From: an uncultured Bacilli bacterium
Lineage (GTDB): Bacteria; Bacillota_I; Bacilli_A; RF39; UBA660
NCBI GenBank assembly: GCA_934085875.1
Contig: CAKOHQ010000026.1
Span: forward strand, 1-19,459
DNA: 19,459 bases
Direction: 5' to 3'
In this document: piece by piece, positions 1 through 7,804 of the stretch
Position numbering within the stretch: the first letter of the stretch is position 1
Layout: each line of letters begins with the position of its first letter
Notes under the pieces: generated by a model
The model's database searches: none
Told to the model about the DNA's origin: nothing
Seen by the model: the letters and a program-made list of their open reading frames with translations, nothing else
Translations under genes and position numbers: made by a program

Positions 1-1074
1 GAAAATGATATGTCAAGAGAAATTGCTGAATATATTAAAGAAAAAGAAGCAGAAGCTAAACTTGAGGTTGATAAAAAAGCAAAAAATTTACTTGTAAATA
101 GTATGCAAAGATATTCAAATGATGTTACTAATTTACAAACAGTAACTACAATAAGTTTACCTAATGATGATATGAAGGGAAGACTTATTGGTAGAGAAGG
201 AAGAAATATTAGAACAATCGAAGCCGTTACTGGTGTTGATTTAATAATTGACGATACACCAGAAGCAATAGTAATTTCTTCATTTGATCCATATAGAAGA
301 GAGATTGCAAAAGTAACTATTGAAACATTAATAAAAGATGGTAGAATACATCCTACAAGAATTGAAGAAATATATGATAAGACTTGCAAAGATATTAATG
401 CAAGAACTATCGAATTAGGTAATGACACCATCGTAGAATTAGGTTTAACAAAATTCGATCCAGATTTAGTAAGATTAATTGGTAAACTTAATTATAGAAC
501 TAGTTATGGACAAAATGCTTTACAACATTCTAAAGAAGTTGCTCATTTATCTGGTCTGATTGCTGCCGAATTAGGTGAAAATATAAATTTAGCAAAACGT
601 GCAGGTTTATTACATGACATTGGAAAATCTATTGATTATGAAATCGAAGGAAGCCATGTAGATATTGGTGTTGATATTGCAAAAAAATTTCATGAAGATA
701 AAGTTGTAATTAATGCTATTGCGTCTCATCATGGAGATACAGAACCAAAAAGCGTTATTGCAATAATTGCACAAATTGCTGATACATTATCTGCTGCACG
801 ACCAGGTGCTAGAAGTGATTCAATGGAAAATTATATTAAAAGACTTGAAGAATTAGAAAGTATTGGAAATAGTTTCCCAGGTGTTGAAAAAACTTATGCA
901 ATGCAAGCTGGTAGAGAAGTGAGAGTAATAGTTAAACCAGAAGAAATTGATGATTTAACTAGTCTTAAAGTTGCTAGAGATATTAAAGATAAAATTGAAA
1001 ATGAAATGCAATATCCTGGCACTATAAAAATAACAGTTATTAGAGAAACAAGAGCAGAAGAAATTGCAAAATAA
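1..1074 (+). CDS. rny: Ribonuclease Y, C-terminal part (5' end outside window)
   Basis: RNase Y is the membrane-anchored endoribonuclease that starts mRNA decay in many Bacillota. The reading frame is open to base 1, so the gene is cut by the window edge. About 357 codons are seen against roughly 520 aa for the family, and the missing part is the N-terminal membrane anchor and most of the coiled coil. Visible (numbering from the Met at base 10): the end of a charged helix (1-30), a KH RNA-binding domain with the GRLIGREGRN loop (57-66), and an HD hydrolase domain with the metal-binding His202-Asp203 pair in LLHDIGK followed by SHHGD. The conserved RPGARSDSMENYIKRLE block and the C-terminal domain follow. 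The Met at base 10 is internal, not the start. The gene ends in a terminator shared with the convergent gene. Confidence 0.97.
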   Translation, partial: ENDMSREIAEYIKEKEAEAKLEVDKKAKNLLVNSMQRYSNDVTNLQTVTTISLPNDDMKGRLIGREGRNIRTIEAVTGVDLIIDDTPEAIVISSFDPYRREIAKVTIETLIKDGRIHPTRIEEIYDKTCKDINARTIELGNDTIVELGLTKFDPDLVRLIGKLNYRTSYGQNALQHSKEVAHLSGLIAAELGENINLAKRAGLLHDIGKSIDYEIEGSHVDIGVDIAKKFHEDKVVINAIASHHGDTEPKSVIAIIAQIADTLSAARPGARSDSMENYIKRLEELESIGNSFPGVEKTYAMQAGREVRVIVKPEEIDDLTSLKVARDIKDKIENEMQYPGTIKITVIRETRAEEIAK

Positions 1075-1102
1075 AATTTAGGAATTGACCTAAATTTTTT
1101 TT
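1074..1102. terminator. Bidirectional terminator between rny and the convergent dNTPase-like gene
   Basis: A perfect 9-bp stem (AAATTTAGG at 1074-1082 with CCTAAATTT at 1089-1097) encloses a 6-base loop and is followed by a T run on the plus strand. Read on the minus strand the same hairpin is followed by TTTTATTTT. The stop codon of the minus-strand gene (1090-1092) lies inside the stem. Confidence 0.85.
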
Positions 1103-2208
1103 AATATATCAAATTCATCAAGAAAATAATTATCTGTCATACCAGCAATATAATCTATAACCATTCTTGCTTTAGTATTATTATTTATATATTCTTCTGT
1201 CATTTTATTTAAGAAACATTTATAAATATTATAATTAGTAAGTTTATAATTTAAAATATATAAACATTTATTATATACTACTTTAAACATAAATTTATAC
1301 ATTTCTATTTCGTCTTTACTATTTGCAACTAAGTAGATATTTTCATAGTTAAATTTTATTAAATCGTTTAATGCATTATAAACTTTATCTGAAAGTTCTA
1401 TACAATTTTTATTATAAGAATTATTTATAACGTCTAAAATTAAAGTATTTACAATACTAGCATTATTATTTCCTAAATTATCAACAATATTTTTAGGAAT
1501 ATCTTTTCTTTTTATTTTTCCGACTTCGATTGCATCTTCTAAATCTCTTCCAATATATCCAATAATATCACTTATTCTAACTACACAAGCTTCTAATGTC
1601 ATTGGAATTAAATTTCTTGCAACTTTTTTATCTTTGTATGAACTATTATAATCGTTTATAAAATCTTCTTTTCTTTTATTTTTATAAGAATATTTTTGTA
1701 ATAACTTTTCTCCATTATGACATAATATTCCATCTAAAACTTGAATTGTAATATTTTTTCCAAGACCATTATTTTCAACTATCATTAGATTTCTTACACT
1801 TTGTATATTATGCATAAAACATCCTTCATTATGTTCTAAAGATATTTCATTTAAAATTGTTTCACCAACATGACCAAATGGTACATGACCTAAATCATGT
1901 CCTAAACTTATTGCTTCTATCAAATCTTCATTTAATTTTAAAGCTCTTCCTATTGTTCTTGCAATTTTGCTAACTAATTGTACATGTATAATTCTATGAG
2001 TTATATTATCATTTTGATTATTAGAAAAAACTTGTGTTTTATCACTATATCTAGTATATGATAAACTATGTATTATTCTATCAATATCTCTATAATATTC
2101 TCCTCTAATATCTTCTTTTATTTTCTCTAATCTTATAGCATCTTTATTTCTAGATGCATATTCATTTAAATTGTTTTCATAAATTAACATATTATCTTTT
2201 ATATTCAT
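1090..2208 (-). CDS. dGTPase-like deoxynucleoside triphosphate triphosphohydrolase (HD domain)
   Basis: This is an HD-superfamily protein of the Dgt/dNTPase type, which cleaves dNTPs to deoxynucleoside and triphosphate and helps control dNTP pools. Numbered from the ATG at 2208 (372 aa), the metal-binding set is His75 (in HRIIHVQLVSKIARTIGRAL), His104-Asp105 in the hallmark GHDLGHVPFGH, and His108/His113. A downstream MHNIQSVR matches the HNxQS segment of the family. An in-frame ATG 12 bases upstream (2220) is possible, but the GGGTGG ribosome site sits just before 2208 and a -10-like TACAAT at 2224-2229 would start transcription at about 2218, after that codon. The family fold is clear. The preferred dNTP and any activator cannot be read from the sequence. 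Confidence 0.9.
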   Translation of the reverse strand: MNIKDNMLIYENNLNEYASRNKDAIRLEKIKEDIRGEYYRDIDRIIHSLSYTRYSDKTQVFSNNQNDNITHRIIHVQLVSKIARTIGRALKLNEDLIEAISLGHDLGHVPFGHVGETILNEISLEHNEGCFMHNIQSVRNLMIVENNGLGKNITIQVLDGILCHNGEKLLQKYSYKNKRKEDFINDYNSSYKDKKVARNLIPMTLEACVVRISDIIGYIGRDLEDAIEVGKIKRKDIPKNIVDNLGNNNASIVNTLILDVINNSYNKNCIELSDKVYNALNDLIKFNYENIYLVANSKDEIEMYKFMFKVVYNKCLYILNYKLTNYNIYKCFLNKMTEEYINNNTKARMVIDYIAGMTDNYFLDEFDILKKI

Positions 2209-2223
2209 AATACCACCCATTTA

Positions 2224-2232
2224 ATTGTATCA
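2224..2232 (-). promoter_or_regulatory. Candidate extended -10 for the dNTPase-like gene
   Basis: On the minus strand the sequence is TGATACAAT, an extended -10 (TGn plus TACAAT). No good -35 is visible. Transcription would start about 10 bases before the ATG at 2208, giving a very short leader that begins at the ribosome site. Confidence 0.45.
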
Positions 2233-2250
2233 TGACTTTAATTATTCTCA

Positions 2251-2256
2251 TATAAT
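2251..2256 (+). promoter_or_regulatory. Candidate -10 of the ABC importer operon
   Basis: TATAAT lies 21 bases before the binding-protein ATG at 2278. The AAAGGAG ribosome site follows it. The best -35-like hexamer (TTGTAT, 2225-2230) is 20 bases away, which is too far to be convincing. Confidence 0.5.
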
Positions 2257-2277
2257 AAAATTGTAAAAGGAGAATTT

Positions 2278-3261
2278 ATGAAAAAAATTATAATTAGTAT
2301 TGTTATTTTAATTATTATTATTTGTAGTCTATTGATTATATTTAATAAAAAAGGTTCTAAAAATAATTTAGAACACGTTACTGTTGCAGAAGTTACTCAT
2401 TCAGCATTTTATGCTCCATGGTATGTTGCAATAGAAAAAGGTTATTTTAAAGATAATGGACTTGATATAGATGTAGTATTAACAAGTGGTGCTAATAATG
2501 TTGTTGCAGCAGTATTATCTAACGATGTAAATATAGGATTATGTGGTCCGGAGGCAACTATTTATATTTATAATGAAGGTGAAAAAGATTACGTAAAAAC
2601 ATTTAGTGGACTTACTAAAAGAGATGGACAATTCATAGTTGCTAGAAAAGAAAATAAAAATTTTAAAATAAGTGATTTAAAAGGTAAAGAAGTTTTAGCA
2701 GGTAGAATTGGTGGTATGCCTGAATTAAATTTTGAAAATGCTCTAAGAAATAGCAACGTATCAGTTAGTGATGTTAATATAAATACAACAATAGATTTTG
2801 CATCTCTTAGTGGAGCATTTATTTCTGGAACGGGAGATTATGTAAATCTATTTGAACCAAATGCAACACAACTTGAAAAATTAGGATATGGATATGTTGT
2901 ATCATCAATAGGTGAATTGTCTGGTGAAATGCCTTATACAGCTTTTAATGCAAGAAAAAGCTATATAGAAAAAAATGAAAAAATAGTAAAAGCTTTTTCA
3001 AAATCTATTAAAGAAGGATTGGACTTCGTACATAATAACAGTGCAGAAGTTATTGCAAATACAATAATAAAACAATTCCCAGACACATCAAAAAATGATT
3101 TGATAAAAATAATAGATAGATATAAGAATAATGATTCTTGGCTTGAAACACCTTATATTAGTGAAGAAAGTTTTAAAAATTTAATGAGTATTATGATTAA
3201 ATCTAATCAGATAAAAGAATATGTTAACTATAATGATTTAATCATTAATTATTATGAATAA
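2278..3261 (+). CDS. NMT1/THI5-like ABC transporter substrate-binding protein
   Basis: Extracytoplasmic solute receptor of an ABC importer, family NMT1/THI5-like (relatives SsuA, TauA and ThiY bind sulfonates, taurine or thiamine-pyrimidine precursors). Residues 4-22 are a strongly hydrophobic N-terminus. Cys16 lies within it but lacks a good lipobox, so a membrane anchor is as likely as a lipoprotein. The mature domain begins near residue 33 with the family pattern APWYVAIEKGYFKDNGLDI, then NIGLCGPEATIYIYNEG, a DLKGKEV segment and GTGDYVNLFEPNA. The length of 327 aa is normal. It is followed with an 8-base overlap by the ATPase and then the permease, so the importer is complete. No thiamine, riboflavin or sulfonate genes lie next to it and no riboswitch was recognised upstream, so the ligand is unknown. 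Confidence 0.88.
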   Translation: MKKIIISIVILIIIICSLLIIFNKKGSKNNLEHVTVAEVTHSAFYAPWYVAIEKGYFKDNGLDIDVVLTSGANNVVAAVLSNDVNIGLCGPEATIYIYNEGEKDYVKTFSGLTKRDGQFIVARKENKNFKISDLKGKEVLAGRIGGMPELNFENALRNSNVSVSDVNINTTIDFASLSGAFISGTGDYVNLFEPNATQLEKLGYGYVVSSIGELSGEMPYTAFNARKSYIEKNEKIVKAFSKSIKEGLDFVHNNSAEVIANTIIKQFPDTSKNDLIKIIDRYKNNDSWLETPYISEESFKNLMSIMIKSNQIKEYVNYNDLIINYYE

Positions 3262-3997
3262 TGTAATTGACATTAAGAATTTGTCAAAAACATATTATAC
3301 TAAATTAGGGTGTGTTGAAGCCTTAAAAGATATAAATATTAGTGTTAAGAATGGAGAAATATTAGGAATAATAGGTAATAGTGGATGCGGTAAAAGTACT
3401 TTACTTTCAATACTTGCAAAATTAGATAAATGTAGTAGTGGAGAAATAATATCTAAAAAGAAAGATTACATTGTAGGATACATGCTACAAAATGATGCTT
3501 TATTTCCCTGGCTAAACATATTAGATAATGCAACATTAGGTTTAAAAATAAAAGGTATTAAAACAAAAGAAAATGTAGAATATACAAAAAGATTATTAGA
3601 AAACTATGGTTTAAAAGATTTTATGTATAAATATCCTAATAGTTTATCCGGTGGTATGAAACAGAGGGTAGCCTTAATCAGGACACTAGCTATAAAACCA
3701 GATATATTGTTACTTGATGAACCATTTTCAAAATTAGATTTAATTACTAGACTAGATATTAGTGACGACGTATATAAAATTATAAAAGATATGAATATAA
3801 CTACAATTATTATAAGCCACGATATAGCAGAATGTATAAGTTTATGTGATAGAGTAGCAGTAATGACAAAAAGACCCGGTACTATAAAAAATATACATGA
3901 AATAAATCTATTAAATAAAAAAACTCCTTCAAAAAATAGAAGTGATGAAAAATTTTATTACTACTATGATATTTTGTGGAAGGAGATAGATAAATGA
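3254..3997 (+). CDS. ABC transporter ATP-binding protein (SsuB/TauB/ThiZ-like)
   Basis: ATPase subunit that powers the importer encoded by the genes on both sides. All nucleotide-binding motifs are intact: Walker A GNSGCGKST (41-49), Q-loop Gln79, signature LSGGMKQ (131-137), Walker B ILLLDEP (151-157) and the H-loop His189 in IIISHD. The length of 247 aa is typical for the nitrate/sulfonate/taurine class, whose members share the form LSGGMxQRVAL. The ATG overlaps the end of the binding-protein gene by 8 bases and has no clear Shine-Dalgarno sequence, so translation is probably coupled to the gene before it. The TGA stop overlaps the next start as ATGA. Confidence 0.95.
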   Translation: MNNVIDIKNLSKTYYTKLGCVEALKDINISVKNGEILGIIGNSGCGKSTLLSILAKLDKCSSGEIISKKKDYIVGYMLQNDALFPWLNILDNATLGLKIKGIKTKENVEYTKRLLENYGLKDFMYKYPNSLSGGMKQRVALIRTLAIKPDILLLDEPFSKLDLITRLDISDDVYKIIKDMNITTIIISHDIAECISLCDRVAVMTKRPGTIKNIHEINLLNKKTPSKNRSDEKFYYYYDILWKEIDK

Positions 3998-4770
3998 ATG
4001 ATATTTTAAAAAAAATAAAAATAGAAAAAAGAAATATAAGAATAATACAAATAAACATTGGTTTATCTTTCATAATTTTATGGGAAGTACTAAGTAGATT
4101 TAATATAATCAATAGTTTTATATTTTCTAGTCCATCAAAAATACTCATTACTATAATAGATTTATATAAAAATAATAATTTATTTAATAATATATATATT
4201 ACTCTTTTAGAATTGTTTATTTCATTTATATTAGGTAGCATAATTGGATTTATAATTGCAATTATATTTTATAGATTTAATTTTATAAAAAAAATATTTG
4301 ATCCTTATTTAACATTACTAAATAGTTTACCAAAAGTAGCATTGGGACCACTTTTAATTATTTGGATTGGTGCAAACAATAAATCTATAATAGTTATGGC
4401 ACTTCTAATAAATTTAATTGTTTCAATAGTTGGATTTTATGGAGGTTTTATTAATACAGATCCATATAAGATAAAATTAATAAAATCTTTTGGAGCAAAT
4501 GAAAGACAAATAATTTTAAATTTGGTAATACCAGAATGCATGGAAAACATATTTTCAACATTAAAATTAAATATATCCATGTCACTTATAGGTGTAATAA
4601 TGGGAGAATTCCTATCTAGCAAAGCCGGGATTGGTTATTTAATATTATATGGTACACAAGTATTCAATTTAAATTTAGTAATGACAGGTATTACACTTTT
4701 ACTAATACTATCTTATTTGTTATATTTAATAATAAACACATTTGAAAAACGTTCACTAAGGCATATGTAG
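3994..4770 (+). CDS. ABC transporter permease (SsuC/TauC/ThiX-like)
   Basis: Membrane channel subunit of the importer. The protein is 258 aa, strongly hydrophobic, with about six predicted transmembrane segments starting near residue 20. Around residues 163-185 it has the cytoplasmic EAA-type coupling loop (KSFGANERQIILNLVIPECM), which contacts the ATPase. The pattern LPKVALGPLLIIWIG before it is characteristic of the BPD_transp_1 permeases paired with NMT1-like receptors. The ribosome site AAGGAG lies just upstream, inside the end of the ATPase gene, and the starts and stops overlap by 4 bases. A terminator follows directly. Confidence 0.93.
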   Translation: MNDILKKIKIEKRNIRIIQINIGLSFIILWEVLSRFNIINSFIFSSPSKILITIIDLYKNNNLFNNIYITLLELFISFILGSIIGFIIAIIFYRFNFIKKIFDPYLTLLNSLPKVALGPLLIIWIGANNKSIIVMALLINLIVSIVGFYGGFINTDPYKIKLIKSFGANERQIILNLVIPECMENIFSTLKLNISMSLIGVIMGEFLSSKAGIGYLILYGTQVFNLNLVMTGITLLLILSYLLYLIINTFEKRSLRHM

Positions 4771-4800
4771 AAAACTTAATTTTTAGGTTTTCTTTTATTT
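4770..4800 (+). terminator. Terminator of the ABC importer operon
   Basis: A hairpin from 4770 to 4792 has about 10 base pairs (GAAAAC with GTTTTC, extended through a G-U pair to TAA/TTA) and a 3-base loop. It is followed by TTTTATTT. It begins at the last base of the permease stop codon. Confidence 0.8.
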
Positions 4801-5112
4801 ACATTTTACTTATATGATATTTTAAACCAATAAAAAATATTAATTATAAATAACATATTTATTATAATAATAATTACATTTAAAAATATTGTATACATAA
4901 AAAAATATATTTTATTCCTAACAAAATTAACCAAAAAATAATAAAATATAAAAAATTATATTCTATAAATTTAACACAAATAATTAATAAACACATAAAA
5001 ACAAAATATTAGATACATAAAATATAATAGATAATTGGAGTGATAAATTTAAACCAACAAAGCCTTTTTTCTTTTAAATTTGTTATATTTCATAAAATTT
5101 ACATAAAAACTA
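4801..5112. other. AT-rich intergenic stretch without a gene
   Basis: About 310 bases of extremely AT-rich DNA hold no credible coding frame on either strand, no tRNA and no recognisable riboswitch. The only structure seen is an inverted repeat, AAATTTAAA at 5045-5053 with TTTAAATTT at 5073-5081, around a loop containing CCAACAAAGCC. In DNA this AT-rich, a repeat of this kind may be chance. Confidence 0.6.
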
Positions 5113-5121
5113 TGGTATAAT
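5113..5121 (+). promoter_or_regulatory. Extended -10 promoter of the cysteine desulfurase operon
   Basis: TGGTATAAT is an exact extended -10 (TG, one base, TATAAT at 5116-5121). The -35 position holds only an A/T-rich TAAAAT. Transcription would begin near 5128, leaving a short leader with the AGGAAG ribosome site at 5133-5138. Confidence 0.7.
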
Positions 5122-5146
5122 TATTTTAGTTTAGGAAGTGTTAAAG

Positions 5147-6283
5147 ATGATATATTTAGACTATGCAGCTAATACACCAGTTGAAAAAGACGTTTTAAAA
5201 GAATTTGTAAGTGCAACAACAAAATTTATTGCAAATCCAAATAGCTCCCATCCATTAGGATTAGAAGCAAAAAAGAAAATCGATGATTGTAGTTTAAGTA
5301 TTGCAAACTATTTAGATATAGAAAAGGATAATATTATTTATACAAGTGGATCAAGTGAATCAAATAACTTAGTTGTTAAAGGTGTTGCAGAACACAATAT
5401 CGATAAAGGCAAGCATATTATTATATCTGCAATTGAACATTCTAGTATAATTGCTCCATGCAACTATTTAGCTAGTAAAGGATATGAAATAACAGTAATT
5501 CCTATACTTGAAAATGGACAAATAGACATAAAAGAATTAGAACAAAGTATAAGAGAAGATACGATTTTAGTAAGTGTATGCTATGTAGATAGTGAACTAG
5601 GTACTATACAACCTATAAATGAATTAGGTAAAATTATAAAAAAATATCCAAATTGTTTGTTTCATACTGATGCCACTCAAGCAGTCGGTAAAATAAAAGT
5701 AGATTTTAAAAATGTAGATTTTGTAACATTTGCACCACATAAATTTTTTGGCTTAAATGGTTTTGGTGTGCTATTAAATATCAACAATAATAAAATATCA
5801 CCATTGATTCATGGAGGAAAATCTACAACAATTTTTAGAAGTGGAACACCGGTTACCGCAAATGTTGTAGCTCTAGAAAAAGCAATAGAAATAGCTCTAG
5901 ATAATTTAAACGATAGATATGATTATATAAGTGGATTAAATACTTTTTTAAGAAATGAACTAAGTATTTTTAGTAAAGTCCATATTAATAGTCCAAAATT
6001 TAGTATTCCAAATACATTAAATTTCAGTTTAATTAACATGGATGCTAGAAAAATTGTCGCAAAATTAGGACAAAAAGGCATATACTTATCTACAACTTCT
6101 GCTTGTAGTTTGGGGAATACACCATCTAAATCTGTATATGCTATAACAAAAGATTTAGATTTAGCAAAAAATAGTATTAGAATTAGTTTAAGTCATCTAA
6201 CAACTATTGAAGAACTAAATGAATTTATAAAAATATTTAAAAAAATATATGATGAGGAGTTAAGTAGTAATGAAAATAATTAA
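5147..6283 (+). CDS. Cysteine desulfurase (NifS/IscS-like)
   Basis: PLP enzyme that takes sulfur from cysteine as a protein persulfide, for Fe-S clusters or tRNA thiolation. From the ATG at 5147 it has 378 aa. The class V aminotransferase pattern YLDYAANTP is at the start, SGSSESNN follows, HTDATQAVGK precedes the PLP lysine Lys199 in APHKFFG, and the active-site Cys320 lies in the loop TSACSLGN. The ATG is chosen because AGGAAG (5133-5138) lies 8 bases before it. A GTG at 5138 overlaps that ribosome site. One family position differs: the usual VNNE before the (I/L)GTIQP segment reads VDSE (148-150). No IscU, SufU, ThiI or MnmA is adjacent. Instead two thioredoxin-fold proteins follow with overlapping reading frames. 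Confidence 0.93.
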   Translation: MIYLDYAANTPVEKDVLKEFVSATTKFIANPNSSHPLGLEAKKKIDDCSLSIANYLDIEKDNIIYTSGSSESNNLVVKGVAEHNIDKGKHIIISAIEHSSIIAPCNYLASKGYEITVIPILENGQIDIKELEQSIREDTILVSVCYVDSELGTIQPINELGKIIKKYPNCLFHTDATQAVGKIKVDFKNVDFVTFAPHKFFGLNGFGVLLNINNNKISPLIHGGKSTTIFRSGTPVTANVVALEKAIEIALDNLNDRYDYISGLNTFLRNELSIFSKVHINSPKFSIPNTLNFSLINMDARKIVAKLGQKGIYLSTTSACSLGNTPSKSVYAITKDLDLAKNSIRISLSHLTTIEELNEFIKIFKKIYDEELSSNENN

Positions 6284-6530
6284 AATAAATGCTATGTGGT
6301 GTCCAGGGTGTTTAATATCAAAAAATATTTGGAATGACATAGAAGATTCATATCCAAATAATGAATATATAAACCTTGATTATGATATGGATGAAGAAAT
6401 TGTTGAACAATATAATGTTGGAGATATATTACCAGTAGTCATAATTGAAAAAGATGACAATGAAATAAAAAGAATAATTGGAGAAAAAACAAAAAAAGAA
6501 ATAGTAGAAGAATTGAGAGATATATTATGA
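6270..6530 (+). CDS. Small thioredoxin-like protein, CPGC active site
   Basis: An 86-aa protein with a minimal thioredoxin fold. A beta strand (MKIIKINA) leads into the redox pair Cys11-Pro-Gly-Cys14, and LPVVIIE near residue 56 supplies the cis-proline region. There is no signal peptide, so it should act in the cytoplasm. Its start lies 14 bases inside the end of the cysteine desulfurase gene behind GAGGAG, and its TGA stop overlaps the next ATG. This tight coupling suggests that it exchanges electrons or sulfur with the neighbouring proteins, for example by reducing the CcdA-like membrane protein from inside. The role is inferred from context. The fold and CxxC are seen directly. Confidence 0.8.
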   Translation: MKIIKINAMWCPGCLISKNIWNDIEDSYPNNEYINLDYDMDEEIVEQYNVGDILPVVIIEKDDNEIKRIIGEKTKKEIVEELRDIL

Positions 6531-7708
6531 AAAAAATATGGATAGTTATAATTTCTATACTTTGTTTGATCCCAAGTACAGCATTTGCATTAAATAAAGA
6601 ATATGAAGATGTAACAGCTAGCATAGTAGGAGAAACTATTGAAGAAAATAAAGTTAATATTTATTTATTTTATAGCTACTTATGTCCACATTGTCATGAT
6701 GAAATAGAATATTTTAATGAACTAGAAAATAAATACAAAGATAAAATAAATATTTATAAATATGAAGTAATGAAAGATAAAAATAATTTGACTATGATGA
6801 ATGTATCAAAAAAAATATTTGATGTTTCTAGCACTGGAGTGCCATTTACTGTAATCGGTAAAGAATACATATTAGGCTTTAGTGAATCCACTAAAGATGA
6901 ATTTACTTATATTATAGATAATTATTTAAAAGATAATGAAAACAATAATAACGAAAAATTAGAAAGAACAATTCCTATATTAGGAAAAATAAATGCAAAA
7001 AAAACAAGTTTAACATTAGTAGGTATAATACTAGGATTTATAGATGGATTTAATCCCTGTGCAATGTGGATACTATTGTTGCTAATAAATATGACTATTG
7101 GAATGAAAGATAAAAGAAAAATGATAACAATAGGCTTAACTTTTATTTTAACAAGTGGAATAATTTATTTTTTAAGTATGCTAGGTATGAGTGTTATAAT
7201 AGATTTAACTATGGTTAATATAGTAAGAGATTTAATTGCAGTAGTTGCAATAATCTTAGGGTTTTATAACCTATATGTTTACATAAAAACTAGAAAAGAC
7301 ACAGGATGCCATGTAGTTGATAAAAATAAAAGAAAAGGAATTATAAAAAAAATAAATGAAATAATGTCAAAAAAATCAACAATACTTGCCATAATGGGAA
7401 CAATTCTATTAGCAAGTAGTGTAAATTTAGTTGAATTAGCTTGTTCTTTAGGATTTCCAACAATATATCTAGAATTATTAAGTTTAAATAATATTCATGG
7501 AATAGCAAAAATTATTTATTTAATTATTTATATTTTCTTTTATTTAATTGATGATTTAGTAGTATTCTTAATAGCTGTATTTACACTAAAATCAAAAGGA
7601 ATAAGTACTAGATATAACAAATTTGTTAATTTAATAGGTGGTTTATTAATGATTCTAATGGGAATTTTATTAATATTTAAACCAGATTGGATAATGTTGA
7701 ATTTCTAA
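6527..7708 (+). CDS. Thioredoxin-domain / CcdA (DsbD)-like membrane fusion
   Basis: A 393-aa fusion likely to carry reducing equivalents across the membrane. Residues 1-22 form a signal peptide (ending STAFA). Residues about 40-135 are a thioredoxin-like domain with Cys53-Pro-His-Cys56 and a cis-proline segment TGVPFTV, placed outside the cell. After a short Asn/Glu-rich linker, about six transmembrane segments begin near residue 160. They carry the two intramembrane cysteines expected of CcdA/DsbD transporters: Cys178 in GFNPCAMW and Cys306 in VELACSLGFP. In DsbD the thioredoxin-like domain is at the other end, C-terminal. No cytochrome c genes are visible, so a role in reducing surface or lipoprotein disulfides is more likely than cytochrome maturation. 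That role is inference. Confidence 0.85.
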   Translation: MKKIWIVIISILCLIPSTAFALNKEYEDVTASIVGETIEENKVNIYLFYSYLCPHCHDEIEYFNELENKYKDKINIYKYEVMKDKNNLTMMNVSKKIFDVSSTGVPFTVIGKEYILGFSESTKDEFTYIIDNYLKDNENNNNEKLERTIPILGKINAKKTSLTLVGIILGFIDGFNPCAMWILLLLINMTIGMKDKRKMITIGLTFILTSGIIYFLSMLGMSVIIDLTMVNIVRDLIAVVAIILGFYNLYVYIKTRKDTGCHVVDKNKRKGIIKKINEIMSKKSTILAIMGTILLASSVNLVELACSLGFPTIYLELLSLNNIHGIAKIIYLIIYIFFYLIDDLVVFLIAVFTLKSKGISTRYNKFVNLIGGLLMILMGILLIFKPDWIMLNF

Positions 7709-7734
7709 AAACTAAAAATAACGTAAAAATAACT

Positions 7735-7762
7735 TTGCAAAAATAAAAAATAATGTTATAAT
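7735..7762 (+). promoter_or_regulatory. Promoter of the rimP-nusA-ylxR-infB operon
   Basis: TTGCAA (7735-7740) and TATAAT (7757-7762) are separated by 16 bases, and TG at 7754-7755 makes an extended -10. Transcription would start near 7769, leaving a leader of about 50 bases that contains a hairpin. Confidence 0.8.
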
Positions 7763-7777
7763 ACTTTTGACAGATTT

Positions 7778-7804
7778 AAGTGGGCAGAATATCCCACTTT
7801 TATT
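7778..7804 (+). promoter_or_regulatory. rimP leader hairpin (possible attenuator)
   Basis: In the leader, AAGTGGG (7778-7784) pairs perfectly with CCCACTT (7793-7799) around an 8-base loop, and TTTTATT follows. The form is that of a weak terminator placed between promoter and first gene. Hairpins of GTGGG/CCCAC type before rimP are, to my recollection, common in Bacillota. Feedback control by NusA is possible but not shown. Confidence 0.6.

Noticed and set aside
3228..3262. Imperfect palindrome at the junction of the binding-protein and ATPase genes
   Set aside because: It lies in coding sequence and is A/T only. The overlap of the two frames explains the junction without a special element.
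3882..4241. Open frame of 119 codons on the minus strand
   Set aside because: It is antisense to the ATPase and permease genes, which are intact with clear motifs. Its composition is what AT-rich antisense of membrane-protein codons gives.
5045..5081. 9-bp A/T inverted repeat as riboswitch or terminator
   Set aside because: It is A/T only, with a 19-base loop and no known riboswitch core. Such repeats are expected by chance in this composition.
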